From positions 1 to 64,000 of the forward strand of contig NZ_JBHLZU010000001.1 in the NCBI RefSeq assembly GCF_042429765.1: a stretch of 64,000 bases of DNA. The letters are read 5' to 3'. The notes under the pieces were generated by a model. That model was not told the DNA's origin. It did no database searches and saw only the letters and a list, made by a program, of their open reading frames with translations. Shown here one piece after another: positions 43,777 to 52,104 of this stretch (its first letter is position 1; every line of letters starts with the position of its first letter). The DNA is from Allokutzneria oryzae. Lineage in GTDB: Bacteria; Actinomycetota; Actinomycetes; Mycobacteriales; Pseudonocardiaceae. The position numbers and the translations under genes were made by a program.

Positions 43777-44210
43777 GGTCTCTCCCCACGATAACGCCTT
43801 GAGCTGGGAAAACAGAGAGAAGGCCGTCCCCTGAACACGGTACGTCGCCCAGGGCAAGCGACCGGACATTTCCCCTAAACCTCATCCATACGGACCAGTC
43901 GCCTGGCGCTCAAGGTAAACCAAGAGTAAACGCACCTGCCACTTCGGCACGCACCATACGCACGGCGGAAAGATCTGGTCAAGGACCGCCGGAACAGGCG
44001 TTACGGGCAACCTCAATGACTCCGTTCGGCCTACAGGAACTTTTTGTGTAACGTTGACTCCGCATAAAAAACCCTGTTGCAGGTTGACGCTGAGAAGTGC
44101 GTCTGCGTAGCGTCCGAAGTGGGCGACAAAGGGCTGAAAAAGCCGCTGCTCGCATCACTACTGGGGAGTGCTCCGCCGACCACGGCGCACGTGGGCGGGC
44201 GGGGGCGATC
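43777..44210. promoter_or_regulatory. Divergent promoter region of cluster 2
   Basis: The 434-bp gap between the leftward PCP gene and the rightward reductase gene must hold promoters for both operons. It is AT-richer than its surroundings, notably 43890-43980 and the TTTTTGTGTAACGTTGACTC ... CATAAAAAACCC stretch at 44040-44075. I cannot assign exact -10/-35 boxes or an operator, and no gene is credible here. No large palindrome is visible, in contrast with the tetR-exporter promoter. Confidence 0.6.
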
Positions 44211-45104
44211 ATGCGAGGAAACGCGTTGAGACATGCCATCCTGGGGGCTGGCGGTGTCGGCCTGGCGGTCGGTGCCGCGCTGGCCGAGCACGGCCACGAG
44301 GTCGTGCTCGTGCTGCGCGGGTCCACGCCCGCCGAGCACCCGGGCGCCATCACGGTCCACAGTGGACTCCACGGCGAACGCGCACTGCCGGTCACCGCGG
44401 TGTCCCTGCTGCGCGAGGACGTGGACGTGCTGTGGGTCACGGTGAAGGCCCCGGCGCTGACCGCCGCGCTGGGCAAGGTGGTCCCCGGCGCCGGGACGGG
44501 CGCGGTCGTCCCCCTGCTCAACGGGTTGGACCACCTGGACCCGTTGCGCCATCGGTTCGGCGACCGGGTGGTCGCCGGCTCCATCCGCATCGAGGCCGAA
44601 CGCAGCGCACCCGGTTCGGTGACCTGGCACGCGATGAGCGCGACGGTGGAGCTCGCCGGGGATGACGACGCCCGGCTCGCCTCCGTGGTCGACGCCCTGC
44701 GCGGCACCAGGATCGACTGCGTCGTCGGACCCGACCCGGTGACCGTGCTGTGGCGGAAGCTCGCCATGCTGCTGCCGCTGGCGCTGGCGACGACCGCGGC
44801 GGACGGGCCGCTCGGTGTCGTGCGCCGCACGCCGGAGACGCGCGAGCTGATGCGCTCCGCAGCCCGCGAGCTGTGCGCCGTCGCCGCGGCACAAGCGGTT
44901 TCACTCCGTCCAGAAGACAGCATCGCCGTCCTGGACGCCCTTCCCGGCCGGACGGACACGTCGCTGCACCGCGACGTCGTCGCGGGGGTCCAGCCGACGG
45001 AGCTGGCCGCGCTCACCGACCCGGTGCTGCGCCTGGCAGCCGCGCACCGGGTGCCGACGCCGTCGATCACCACCCTCGTCAAGCAGATCCGGAGGCAACG
45101 ATGA
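44211..45104 (+). CDS. Ketopantoate reductase-like (ApbA/PanE) oxidoreductase
   Basis: A 297-residue NADP-dependent reductase of the ApbA/PanE family. The N-terminal Rossmann motif is AILGAGGVGLAVGAALAEHGHEVVLVLRG; VDVLWVTVKAPALTAAL and the C-terminal VLWRKLAMLLPLALATTAADGP segment carry the conserved lysines. It should reduce a 2-oxo acid or a related carbonyl. No such step is established for maremycin, so its role is open: it could act on the polyketide-derived part. ATG 44211 has no good ribosome-binding site; TTG 44226 has GAGGAAA before it and is an alternative. It opens the rightward operon and overlaps the ACP gene (ATGA). Confidence 0.85.
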   Translation: MRGNALRHAILGAGGVGLAVGAALAEHGHEVVLVLRGSTPAEHPGAITVHSGLHGERALPVTAVSLLREDVDVLWVTVKAPALTAALGKVVPGAGTGAVVPLLNGLDHLDPLRHRFGDRVVAGSIRIEAERSAPGSVTWHAMSATVELAGDDDARLASVVDALRGTRIDCVVGPDPVTVLWRKLAMLLPLALATTAADGPLGVVRRTPETRELMRSAARELCAVAAAQAVSLRPEDSIAVLDALPGRTDTSLHRDVVAGVQPTELAALTDPVLRLAAAHRVPTPSITTLVKQIRRQR

Positions 45105-45373
45105 CCGCCAGTTCCCAGCGCTGTCTGGAAGACCAGCTGCGGGAGATCCTCGTCCGCGACCTCTACCTGGAGGTGCCCGCCGAGGAGATCGGTGAGGACG
45201 ACGGGCTCCAGGACGTGCTGGGCCTGGACTCGCTGGGCTTCGTGGAGCTGCGCGCCCAGTGCGAGCAGCGGTTCCGGGTCACCATCGACGACACCCTGTT
45301 CACCCCGGAGCACTTCCGGTCCGTGCGGACCGTCGCCGGCCTCGTCCGCTCGCTGGGCGGACAGTCCCGTTGA
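45101..45373 (+). CDS. Acyl carrier protein
   Basis: A 90-residue ACP. Helix I is LEDQLREILVRDLYLEVPAEEI, the phosphopantetheine site is VLGLDSLGFVELRAQCEQRF, with the serine in LDSLGF, and helix III region is FTPEHFRSVRTVAGLVRSL. The LDSLG form is ACP-like rather than PCP-like, suggesting a polyketide or fatty-acyl cargo, perhaps the acid activated by the ligase at 36112 or the growing ketide. It overlaps the reductase gene at its start and the NRPS gene at its stop (TTGA). Confidence 0.9.
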   Translation: MTASSQRCLEDQLREILVRDLYLEVPAEEIGEDDGLQDVLGLDSLGFVELRAQCEQRFRVTIDDTLFTPEHFRSVRTVAGLVRSLGGQSR

Positions 45374-48300
45374 GCGCCACGCCGTGGGTGGCGGCCTCAC
45401 CGGGCCAGCTGGAGGTGTGGCTCGCCTGCCAGCGTGAACCGGAGTCCAGCCGCTACAACATCAACGTCGACCTGGAGTTCGTCCCGGGAGTCGACGTGCC
45501 CGCGCTGCGGGCGGCGATGCGGGACGTGCTCGCGGCGCACCCCGGCCTGCGCAGCTGGTTCGACGCAGAGAACGGCGGCTTGGCCCGCGTGGTCGAGCCC
45601 GCGCCACCGGTGGCGTTCGTCGAGCACCGCGAGCCGGGCGCCTACGACCGCGCGCGGGCGTTGCGGTGGGCGGTCGTCTCCGGCGGGCCGGTGTTCGACC
45701 TGGCCGTCGCGCCGCTGCTGCGCGCCGCGGTGCTGGTCAAGGACGACGGCGCGCTGCTCTCGGTCACGATGCACCACATCGTCTCCGACGGCTGGTCCAC
45801 CAACGTCTTCACGCGCGACCTGATCGCCGCCTACCGCGCGCGGGTCGGCGAGGGCGGCGGTCTGCCCGAGCGGGTTCCGGCCGAGGAGCCGGAGGTGTAC
45901 CCGGAGCTGGCCGAGGCCGCGGAGCTGCACTGGTCCACGGTGCTGCGCGACGCGCCCTCCCCCTTGGTCCCACTGCACGACCTCGTCGCCGAGGACGGCC
46001 TGCCCGGTCCGTCCGCCGACGTCGAGCTGGTCATCCCCGCCGAGGTGATGACGGACGTGCATTCCTTGGCGCAGAGGGTTCGCGGCTCCTCGTCGGTGGT
46101 GCTGCTGAGCGCGTGGTCGATGCTGCTGCACGCGTGGAGCGCCCGCTCGGAGGGCACCTTCGGCATGGTCTTCTCCGGGCGCGGCTACGGCACGGAGGAC
46201 GAGATCGACCTGCGCAGCCGGGTGCTGCCGATGCGCGACCGGCTCGACCCCCACCGGTCGTTCCAGGACGTGCTGGCCGGGCTCCGCGACCAGCTGCTCG
46301 ACGCGTTGGAGCACTCGTCGGTGCCCGCCGAGCGGTTGCAGCGGATCCGGCGGGAGAGCACCGACAGCGCGACCGTCGAGCGCACGGTGTTCATGTACAC
46401 CCCGGCCTACGAAGGCGAATGGCGGATCGGGGACACCACGGTCCGGCGCTTCGACCACCCCGACGACACCACGAAGTACGAGTTCTCGATCAACGTGATC
46501 GAGGGCGCAGAGAGCACCCGGCTGTGCCTCTACTACGACTCGGCGCGGTACCGGGAGGCCACCGCGCGGCTGTTCGTCGAGCAGCTCCGGGAGCTGGTCA
46601 CGCGGGCGGTGGCCGATCCGGCAGCCTCGTGCGGTGACCTGCTCGCCGCGTGCGACCCCGGCCTAGCTCAGCTCCACTCGCACGGCGCGCCCGTCGCACC
46701 GGATGCCGAGCTGGTGCCCGATCTCGTGCTGCGGCACGCGGAGCAGCGACCGGACTCCGTCGCGGTCCGGCACGGCGAGACCGCGCTCAGCTACCGGGAG
46801 CTCGTCGACCGGGCGAGCGCGGTCGCGAACTGGTTGCGGGACAACGGTGTTCGTCCTGGTGAGACCGTCGCGCTGTTGCTGCCGCCAGGCACGGACACGC
46901 CCGTCTTCTGGCTCGGCTGCGTGCTCGCGGGCGCCGCGTACCTGCCGTTGGACCCCGCCTACCCGCAGGCCCAGCTCCAGCTGATCGTGGACGACGCCCG
47001 CCCACCGGTGCTGGTCGTCGATCCCAGCTGTGAGGTCGTCGTCGAGCTGCCGCGCGGCGTCGTGGTGACGGTCACCGACCTGCTCGCGCAGGCTCCCGAC
47101 GGGTCCGCCCCGGTGGTCGAGCGCGACGGGGCATCCACCTTCTGCGTGCTCTACACCTCGGGAACCACCGGGCGCCCCAAGGGTGTTGTGCTGCCACACC
47201 GGGGAATGGCCCGGCTCATGGAGCGCCCGGACTTCATCCCGCTGGACCCCACCGACGTGGTCGCGCAGCTGTGCCCGCTGAACTTCGACGGGGCGACCTA
47301 CGAGATCTGGGGCGCGCTCGCCCACGGCGCGGAGCTCGTCGTGCTGGACAAGCACCTGGTGCTAAGCCCACGGGAGATGCGGACCGTGGTGCGGGAACGC
47401 GGCATCACCACGCTGCTGGTGACGACGCCGCTGCTGAACCGGATCATCGAGGACGCGCCGGACCTGTTGCAGTCACTGCGGCGGGTGTACTTCGGCGGTG
47501 AGCTGATCTCGGTTGCGCACATGCGCCGGGCGCTGCGCTGGTGCGGCCCGAACGTGCTGTTGCACAGCTACGGCCCGACCGAGAACTCCTTCACCTCGAC
47601 GTGGTTCGCCATCAACGAGGTGGACCCGAACGCGCGCACGCTCCCGATGGGCAAGCCGGTTCCGGGCACTGAGGCGCGCGTGGTCATGGAGGGCACCATC
47701 ACGCCGGTGCCGCGCGGAGTCGCCGGCGAGCTGCTGCTCGGCGGCGTGGGACTGGCGGACGGCTACCTCAATGACCCGGAGCTGACCGCCTCCCGGTTCG
47801 TCACCGCCGACACGCGGCTGTACCGGACCGGCGACCGGGTGCGGTGGAACGCCGACGGGCTGCTGGAGTTCATCGGCCGCAACGACAACCAGGTGAAGAT
47901 CCGCAGCCAGCGGGTGGAGCTCGGCGAGGTGGAGGCCGTGCTCGACGGGCACTCCGCTGTCGAGTCGGTCTTCGTCACCGTGCACCGCAACCAGCGCGAG
48001 GAAAAGGAGATCGTCGCCTACGTGGTGGCGGCACGACCGGTCGGCACGACGGAGCTGCGGCAGTACGCGCAGGCCCGGCTGCCGGGTTTCGCGGTGCCCC
48101 GGCACATCGTGGTCGTCGAGCGGCTGCCGCTGACCCCGACCGGCAAGATCGACCGTCGTCGGCTGCCCGTCCCGGACCTCGGCGAGGCCCAGGAGGTGCG
48201 CACCACAGGCATGCTGGACCAGGTGCGCTCGGCCTGGAAACGCGTGCTGGACCACGACGTCATCGATCTCGACCTGAACTTCTTCGACGCGGGCGGCCAC

Positions 48301-49341
48301 TCGCTGCTGCTGGTCAAGCTCCAGGACGAGCTGCGCGCGGCGACCGGGACCGAACCGTCCATCATGGACCTGATGCGGCACGTCACCGTGCGCGCACAGG
48401 CGAATCTCCTTGGTGGGCAAGCACAACCGGTCACCACCGTTGCAGAAGCCCCTCAGCGGAGCCGGGCCCAGGTGACCACGTCCGTCGCGGCCCCGCTGGA
48501 CGAGCGTCGCCACCACGTGCTGGCGCTGTCCGCACGCAGCGCTGACGCGCTCGACGCGGCACGTGACCAGCTCACGCGGCACGTCGCGGGCGTTCGCGGA
48601 CTGCGGCTGGAGGACGTGGCCAGGACGCTCGACGTGGGACGCGAGCGCTTCGAGCACCGGTTCGCGGTCGTGACCGACGACCTCGCCACGGCAGCGCTCA
48701 CCATCGGCGACGCAAGCGTCACGCGCTCCGAACAGGTCGTGTTCGCTTTCGGCGATTGTGTTGCGCCACTTGGTGATTCCTACCGGCTGTTCCCGAGGAT
48801 CCGCGCGCTCGCCGAGGGGACGAGCGGGTCGGCGACGGCCTACGCCGTCCAGGTCGGCATCGCCGAGCAGTTCATCGAATGGGGCGTCTCCCCGGTCGCG
48901 GTGTGCGGCGTCGGCTCCGGAAGGCTGGCCGCGGCGACCGTCAGCGGTGCTCTGTCCTTGTCGGATGGTCTGCGCGGCGCGACCGCTCTCGGCACTCCAG
49001 AGCTGCGCTGGATCACCACGGAGCAGGACGGCCTCTCCGGCACGGCCGGGCTCGCCGACCTGGCGAAAGCCGCCTGCCACGAGTTCGGCCCCACTGTCCT
49101 GCTGGACATCGGGACGGCTCCGGCAGCGGAGATCGCCGTCGCCGACGCCGTCGTCGTGCCCACCCTCACCCCGGGCGTCGCCGACGACCGAGCGCTGATG
49201 ACCGCCGTCGCCGCCCTGTGGTGCCGGGGCGTCGACGTGGCGCTGTCCACCGGAGGACGGCGCGTGCACCTCCCGGGACATCCCTTGTCCTGGGCCACTA
49301 CCAAGAGCACGGAGGCTCAGCATGCCCGCACTACGCGGTGA
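45370..49341 (+). CDS. NRPS module C-A-PCP with a degenerate acyltransferase remnant at its C terminus
   Basis: 1323 residues from TTG 45370, which overlaps the ACP stop. Condensation domain: HHIVSDGWS at about 135-143. Adenylation domain: A3 YTSGTTGRPKG near 595, A4 LNFDGATYEIW, A5 LLHSYGPTENS, A8 FIGRNDNQVKIRSQRVELGE, A10 PTGKIDRRRL. By eye the specificity code reads D-G-Y-L-Y-G-S-F-T, not a code I know; modified tryptophan is the contextual guess. PCP: FFDAGGHSLLLVKL near 978. After it (about 1048 on) comes a typical KS-AT linker (LALSARSADALDAARDQL...) and an acyltransferase fragment in which GHSxG has become GVGSG (about 1180), so the serine is lost. No ketosynthase precedes the linker. 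Confidence 0.9.
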   Translation: MSATPWVAASPGQLEVWLACQREPESSRYNINVDLEFVPGVDVPALRAAMRDVLAAHPGLRSWFDAENGGLARVVEPAPPVAFVEHREPGAYDRARALRWAVVSGGPVFDLAVAPLLRAAVLVKDDGALLSVTMHHIVSDGWSTNVFTRDLIAAYRARVGEGGGLPERVPAEEPEVYPELAEAAELHWSTVLRDAPSPLVPLHDLVAEDGLPGPSADVELVIPAEVMTDVHSLAQRVRGSSSVVLLSAWSMLLHAWSARSEGTFGMVFSGRGYGTEDEIDLRSRVLPMRDRLDPHRSFQDVLAGLRDQLLDALEHSSVPAERLQRIRRESTDSATVERTVFMYTPAYEGEWRIGDTTVRRFDHPDDTTKYEFSINVIEGAESTRLCLYYDSARYREATARLFVEQLRELVTRAVADPAASCGDLLAACDPGLAQLHSHGAPVAPDAELVPDLVLRHAEQRPDSVAVRHGETALSYRELVDRASAVANWLRDNGVRPGETVALLLPPGTDTPVFWLGCVLAGAAYLPLDPAYPQAQLQLIVDDARPPVLVVDPSCEVVVELPRGVVVTVTDLLAQAPDGSAPVVERDGASTFCVLYTSGTTGRPKGVVLPHRGMARLMERPDFIPLDPTDVVAQLCPLNFDGATYEIWGALAHGAELVVLDKHLVLSPREMRTVVRERGITTLLVTTPLLNRIIEDAPDLLQSLRRVYFGGELISVAHMRRALRWCGPNVLLHSYGPTENSFTSTWFAINEVDPNARTLPMGKPVPGTEARVVMEGTITPVPRGVAGELLLGGVGLADGYLNDPELTASRFVTADTRLYRTGDRVRWNADGLLEFIGRNDNQVKIRSQRVELGEVEAVLDGHSAVESVFVTVHRNQREEKEIVAYVVAARPVGTTELRQYAQARLPGFAVPRHIVVVERLPLTPTGKIDRRRLPVPDLGEAQEVRTTGMLDQVRSAWKRVLDHDVIDLDLNFFDAGGHSLLLVKLQDELRAATGTEPSIMDLMRHVTVRAQANLLGGQAQPVTTVAEAPQRSRAQVTTSVAAPLDERRHHVLALSARSADALDAARDQLTRHVAGVRGLRLEDVARTLDVGRERFEHRFAVVTDDLATAALTIGDASVTRSEQVVFAFGDCVAPLGDSYRLFPRIRALAEGTSGSATAYAVQVGIAEQFIEWGVSPVAVCGVGSGRLAAATVSGALSLSDGLRGATALGTPELRWITTEQDGLSGTAGLADLAKAACHEFGPTVLLDIGTAPAAEIAVADAVVVPTLTPGVADDRALMTAVAALWCRGVDVALSTGGRRVHLPGHPLSWATTKSTEAQHARTTR

Positions 49342-50329
49342 GGCCGCCATCCTCGTCGAGCCCGGCCGGGTGGAGGTGGAGGAGGTCGCGTTCCGCGACA
49401 TCACCGAGGGCGAGGTGCTGGTCCGCAACGCGGTCGGCGCCATCTGCGGCAGCGACGTGCACCGGGTGCGCGCCGAGTCCCCGTTCTTCCGGGACATGCG
49501 CGACCACGAGTACCCGTGCCCGCCCGGCTACCCCGGCCACGAGGGGCTCGGCGAGGTCGTGGAGAGCCGGTCGTCGTTGTTCTCCCCCGGCGACCGCGTT
49601 CTGACCGTGCCCAACCACGCCTACATGGCCTCGTTCGCGCGCTACCAGACGATCTCAGACCAGTTCCTGCTGCACGTGCCGGTGAACGGGTCGGCGATGC
49701 ACTACCTGATGGCGCAGCAGCTCGGGACGGTCATCTACGCGCTGAAGCGGTTCTGGCCCGGCCCGGTCAACGGCGGGACGGCCGCGGTGGTCGGCACCGG
49801 GTCGGCGGGCATCCTGTTCGTGCAGATGCTCAAGCACCTCGGCTTCCACCGCGTGATCGCCGTGGACCTGGAGCCGGGCCGCCTGGAGCTGGCGAAGACC
49901 CTCGGCGCCGACGACGCGATCCTGGTGCCCGACGACGACGTCGGCGAGGCCACGAAGGAGCTGACCGGCGGGCTCGGCGTGGACCTGGTGGTCGAGGCCG
50001 CCGGGACCGACTCCGCGCGCGAGCACGCCATGGCCATGGTCGGCATGCGCGGGCGCCTCGGTTTCTTCGGGATGCCGGAGGACTACACGCTCTCGGTGCC
50101 CTACGCCGCGCTGTTCGGCAGGCAGATCGCGCTGACGACCGCGGTCGGCGCGCAGATGGAGCCGGACCTCGCCTCCTTCCGCCAGGCGCTCCAGCTGGTG
50201 GTGGAGGGCAAGATCGCGGTGAAGGACCACATCACGCACACCTTCGACATCAAGGACGTCGCCGCCGCGCTCGAACTCGCGCACAACCGGCTCGACGGTG
50301 TCGTCAAGGTCGGGCTCACCTTCGACTAG
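49322..50329 (+). CDS. Zinc-type (MDR) alcohol dehydrogenase
   Basis: A 335-residue medium-chain dehydrogenase. Catalytic-zinc ligands appear in AICGSDVHR and PGYPGHEGLGEVVE; the NAD(P) motif is AAVVGTGSAGILFVQMLKHLGFHRVIAVDLE. The four-cysteine structural-zinc loop is absent, as in sorbitol-dehydrogenase-like members. The ATG lies 20 bases inside the end of the NRPS gene, and the type I ketosynthase gene follows after 10 bases, so it belongs to the operon. It may oxidise or reduce an intermediate in forming the cyclic ketone of an FR900452-like product; no substrate can be read from the sequence. Confidence 0.88.
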   Translation: MPALRGEAAILVEPGRVEVEEVAFRDITEGEVLVRNAVGAICGSDVHRVRAESPFFRDMRDHEYPCPPGYPGHEGLGEVVESRSSLFSPGDRVLTVPNHAYMASFARYQTISDQFLLHVPVNGSAMHYLMAQQLGTVIYALKRFWPGPVNGGTAAVVGTGSAGILFVQMLKHLGFHRVIAVDLEPGRLELAKTLGADDAILVPDDDVGEATKELTGGLGVDLVVEAAGTDSAREHAMAMVGMRGRLGFFGMPEDYTLSVPYAALFGRQIALTTAVGAQMEPDLASFRQALQLVVEGKIAVKDHITHTFDIKDVAAALELAHNRLDGVVKVGLTFD

Positions 50330-50339
50330 GGGATCCACT

Positions 50340-51578
50340 GTGGACACTGACGTGCCAGGCGAGGCCGTCGCCGTCATCGGGATGGGCGGCCGGTTCGCCA
50401 AGTCGCCGGACATCCCGGCCCTCTGGGCCAACCTGCGCGCCGGGCGGGACTGCTTCACCAGGGCCGACGAGCCCGTGGTCGAGGACATCGGCGGTGACAC
50501 CCTGCGGGTGCACTCCTACGGGCTGATGCCGCACCGCGACCGCTACGACACCGACCTGGTCGGCGCCACCGGCCTGGACCCGCAGCACGGCATCCTCTAC
50601 GAGTCGATGTGGCAGGCCGCGGAGGACGCCGGGCTGAAGTTCGCCGAGATCAACGAGCGGACCGCGGTCTACGCGGGCTGCGCGCGGACCAAGCACGTGC
50701 CGCGCGCGGCCTTCGACGAGGTCATGAACATCGACCCGACCTTCGCCGGACCGCACTTCTCCTACCTGCGGAACCTGCTCGGCGAGAGCATCATGATCGA
50801 CTCGGCGTGCGCGACGTCGGCGGTCGCGGTGCACCTGGCCTGCCAGAGCCTGCGGCTGCACGCCTGCGACTACGCCATCGCCGGGGCCGTCGCGGTCCAG
50901 GAGGACGTCCAGGGCTGGTACCTGCGCCCGCCGCGCAGCATCCACGCCACCAACGGCATCAGCAGGCCGTTCGACCCGCGCACCACCGGCGTGATCCCCG
51001 GCGACGGCTCGGGCGCGGTGCTGCTGCGCAGGCTGGCCGACGCGCTCGGGGACGGTGACCCGATCCACGCGGTGATCCGCGGCAGCGCCGTCGACAACGA
51101 CGGCGGCAACAAGCCCGGCTTCGTGATCCCCGGCGTGGACGGCAAGGTCAGCGTGGTGCGCAAGGCACTCGCCGTCGCCGGACTGTCCGGTGTGGACGTC
51201 GGCTACGTCGAGGCGCACGGCGTCGGCATCCCGCTCAACGACCAGATCGAGGCGACCGCGCTCACCGAAGCCCTTGGCGCGGAAGGACCTCCGGTGGCCA
51301 TCGGCTCCGTCAAGGCCTCGGTCGGCCACTGCGACACCGCGGCCGGGATGGCCGCGCTCATCAAGACCTCCCTCGCCGTGCGCGAGGGTTTCCTGCCGGC
51401 GACACCGAACACCCGCGACCCGATCCCGGAGCTCACCAGGCACGGCGACCGCTTCGGCATCCTGCCGGAGGGTCGGCCGTGGGACTCCGGGGGCCGGCCG
51501 CGCGTCGCGGGTCTGATGTCGGCGGGAGTCGGGGGCACCAACGCGTTCCTGATCGTCGAGGAACCACCCGGCGTCTAG
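50340..51578 (+). CDS. Stand-alone type I (PKS-like) ketosynthase
   Basis: A 412-residue ketosynthase of the modular PKS type. EAVAVIGMGGRFAKSPDIPALWANLRAG is the classical start; the active cysteine is in IDSACATSAVAVHLACQSLR and the histidines are in VEAHGVGIPLNDQIE and VKASVGHCDTAAGMAAL. The triad is complete. There is no acyltransferase or ACP domain in this protein. It ends at the point where a KS-AT linker would begin, and such a linker with a dead acyltransferase sits at the end of the NRPS one gene upstream. GTG 50340 is the start (AGGGG seven bases before) and lies inside a TCCACTGTGGA palindrome. It probably extends the PCP-bound amino acid by one ketide unit. Confidence 0.9.
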   Translation: MDTDVPGEAVAVIGMGGRFAKSPDIPALWANLRAGRDCFTRADEPVVEDIGGDTLRVHSYGLMPHRDRYDTDLVGATGLDPQHGILYESMWQAAEDAGLKFAEINERTAVYAGCARTKHVPRAAFDEVMNIDPTFAGPHFSYLRNLLGESIMIDSACATSAVAVHLACQSLRLHACDYAIAGAVAVQEDVQGWYLRPPRSIHATNGISRPFDPRTTGVIPGDGSGAVLLRRLADALGDGDPIHAVIRGSAVDNDGGNKPGFVIPGVDGKVSVVRKALAVAGLSGVDVGYVEAHGVGIPLNDQIEATALTEALGAEGPPVAIGSVKASVGHCDTAAGMAALIKTSLAVREGFLPATPNTRDPIPELTRHGDRFGILPEGRPWDSGGRPRVAGLMSAGVGGTNAFLIVEEPPGV

Positions 51579-51607
51579 TCAACCACCATGTCCGAAGGGA
51601 TTCCCCC

Positions 51608-52042
51608 GTGTCACAGGCAACCCAGGTGTCCGGTCACGTCAGCGCCGACCTCTACGTGGAGGTGAAGAACTTCTACGCCAGGCAGATGCGCATCCTCGAC
51701 GAGCTCGACGTGGACCGCTTCACCGAGACCTTCACCGAGGACGGCTCGGTCGAGCACCCGCACCGCACCGAGAAGGTCTCCGGCCGCACCGCCATGCGCG
51801 CCAAGATGCACAGCATGCTGCCGCAGTACCAGGGCCTGGTCACCCGGCACTGGTTCGACCACTTCCTGATCGAGGACGCGGGCGAGGGCGTCCTGCGCGT
51901 CACCTACTACTCGCTGGTGACCCAGACCAACACCCAGGACGAGGTCAAGTTCTTCTCCTCCTCCAGCGTCGAGGACCTGATGGTGCGCGAGAACGGCGAG
52001 CTGAAGATCCGCGCCCGCGTCATCCTGCGCGACAAGCCCTGA
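51608..52042 (+). CDS. SnoaL/NTF2-like protein (polyketide-cyclase-like fold)
   Basis: A 144-residue protein of the NTF2-like superfamily, close in pattern to SnoaL-like and ring-hydroxylating dioxygenase beta-subunit folds. YVEVKNFYARQMRILDELDVDRFTETFTEDGSVEHP is the typical first half, GRTAMRAKMHSML follows, and VTRHWFDHFLIED and VLRVTYYSLVTQTN form the sheet. Such proteins act as cyclases, isomerases or hydratases in aromatic pathways. GTG 51608 has GAAGGGA seven bases upstream. In this operon it is a candidate for ring closure (cyclopentenone or piperazinone). A GC-rich hairpin follows it, so expression of the next gene may be set apart. Confidence 0.85.
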   Translation: MSQATQVSGHVSADLYVEVKNFYARQMRILDELDVDRFTETFTEDGSVEHPHRTEKVSGRTAMRAKMHSMLPQYQGLVTRHWFDHFLIEDAGEGVLRVTYYSLVTQTNTQDEVKFFSSSSVEDLMVRENGELKIRARVILRDKP

Positions 52043-52052
52043 CCCACCCGAG

Positions 52053-52082
52053 GGCGGGCGGGCTCTTGGGGGTCCGCCCGCC
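52053..52082 (+). terminator. GC-rich hairpin between the SnoaL-like and A-MT-A genes
   Basis: GGCGGGCGG (52053-52061) and CCGCCCGCC (52074-52082) form a 9-bp stem with a 12-base loop, 11 bp after the SnoaL-like stop and 23 bp before the next ATG. There is no T-tract. It may be a partial terminator that lowers expression of the last gene. Confidence 0.5.
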
Positions 52083-52104
52083 ACCCCAGTGACGGAGTCT
52101 GCAG

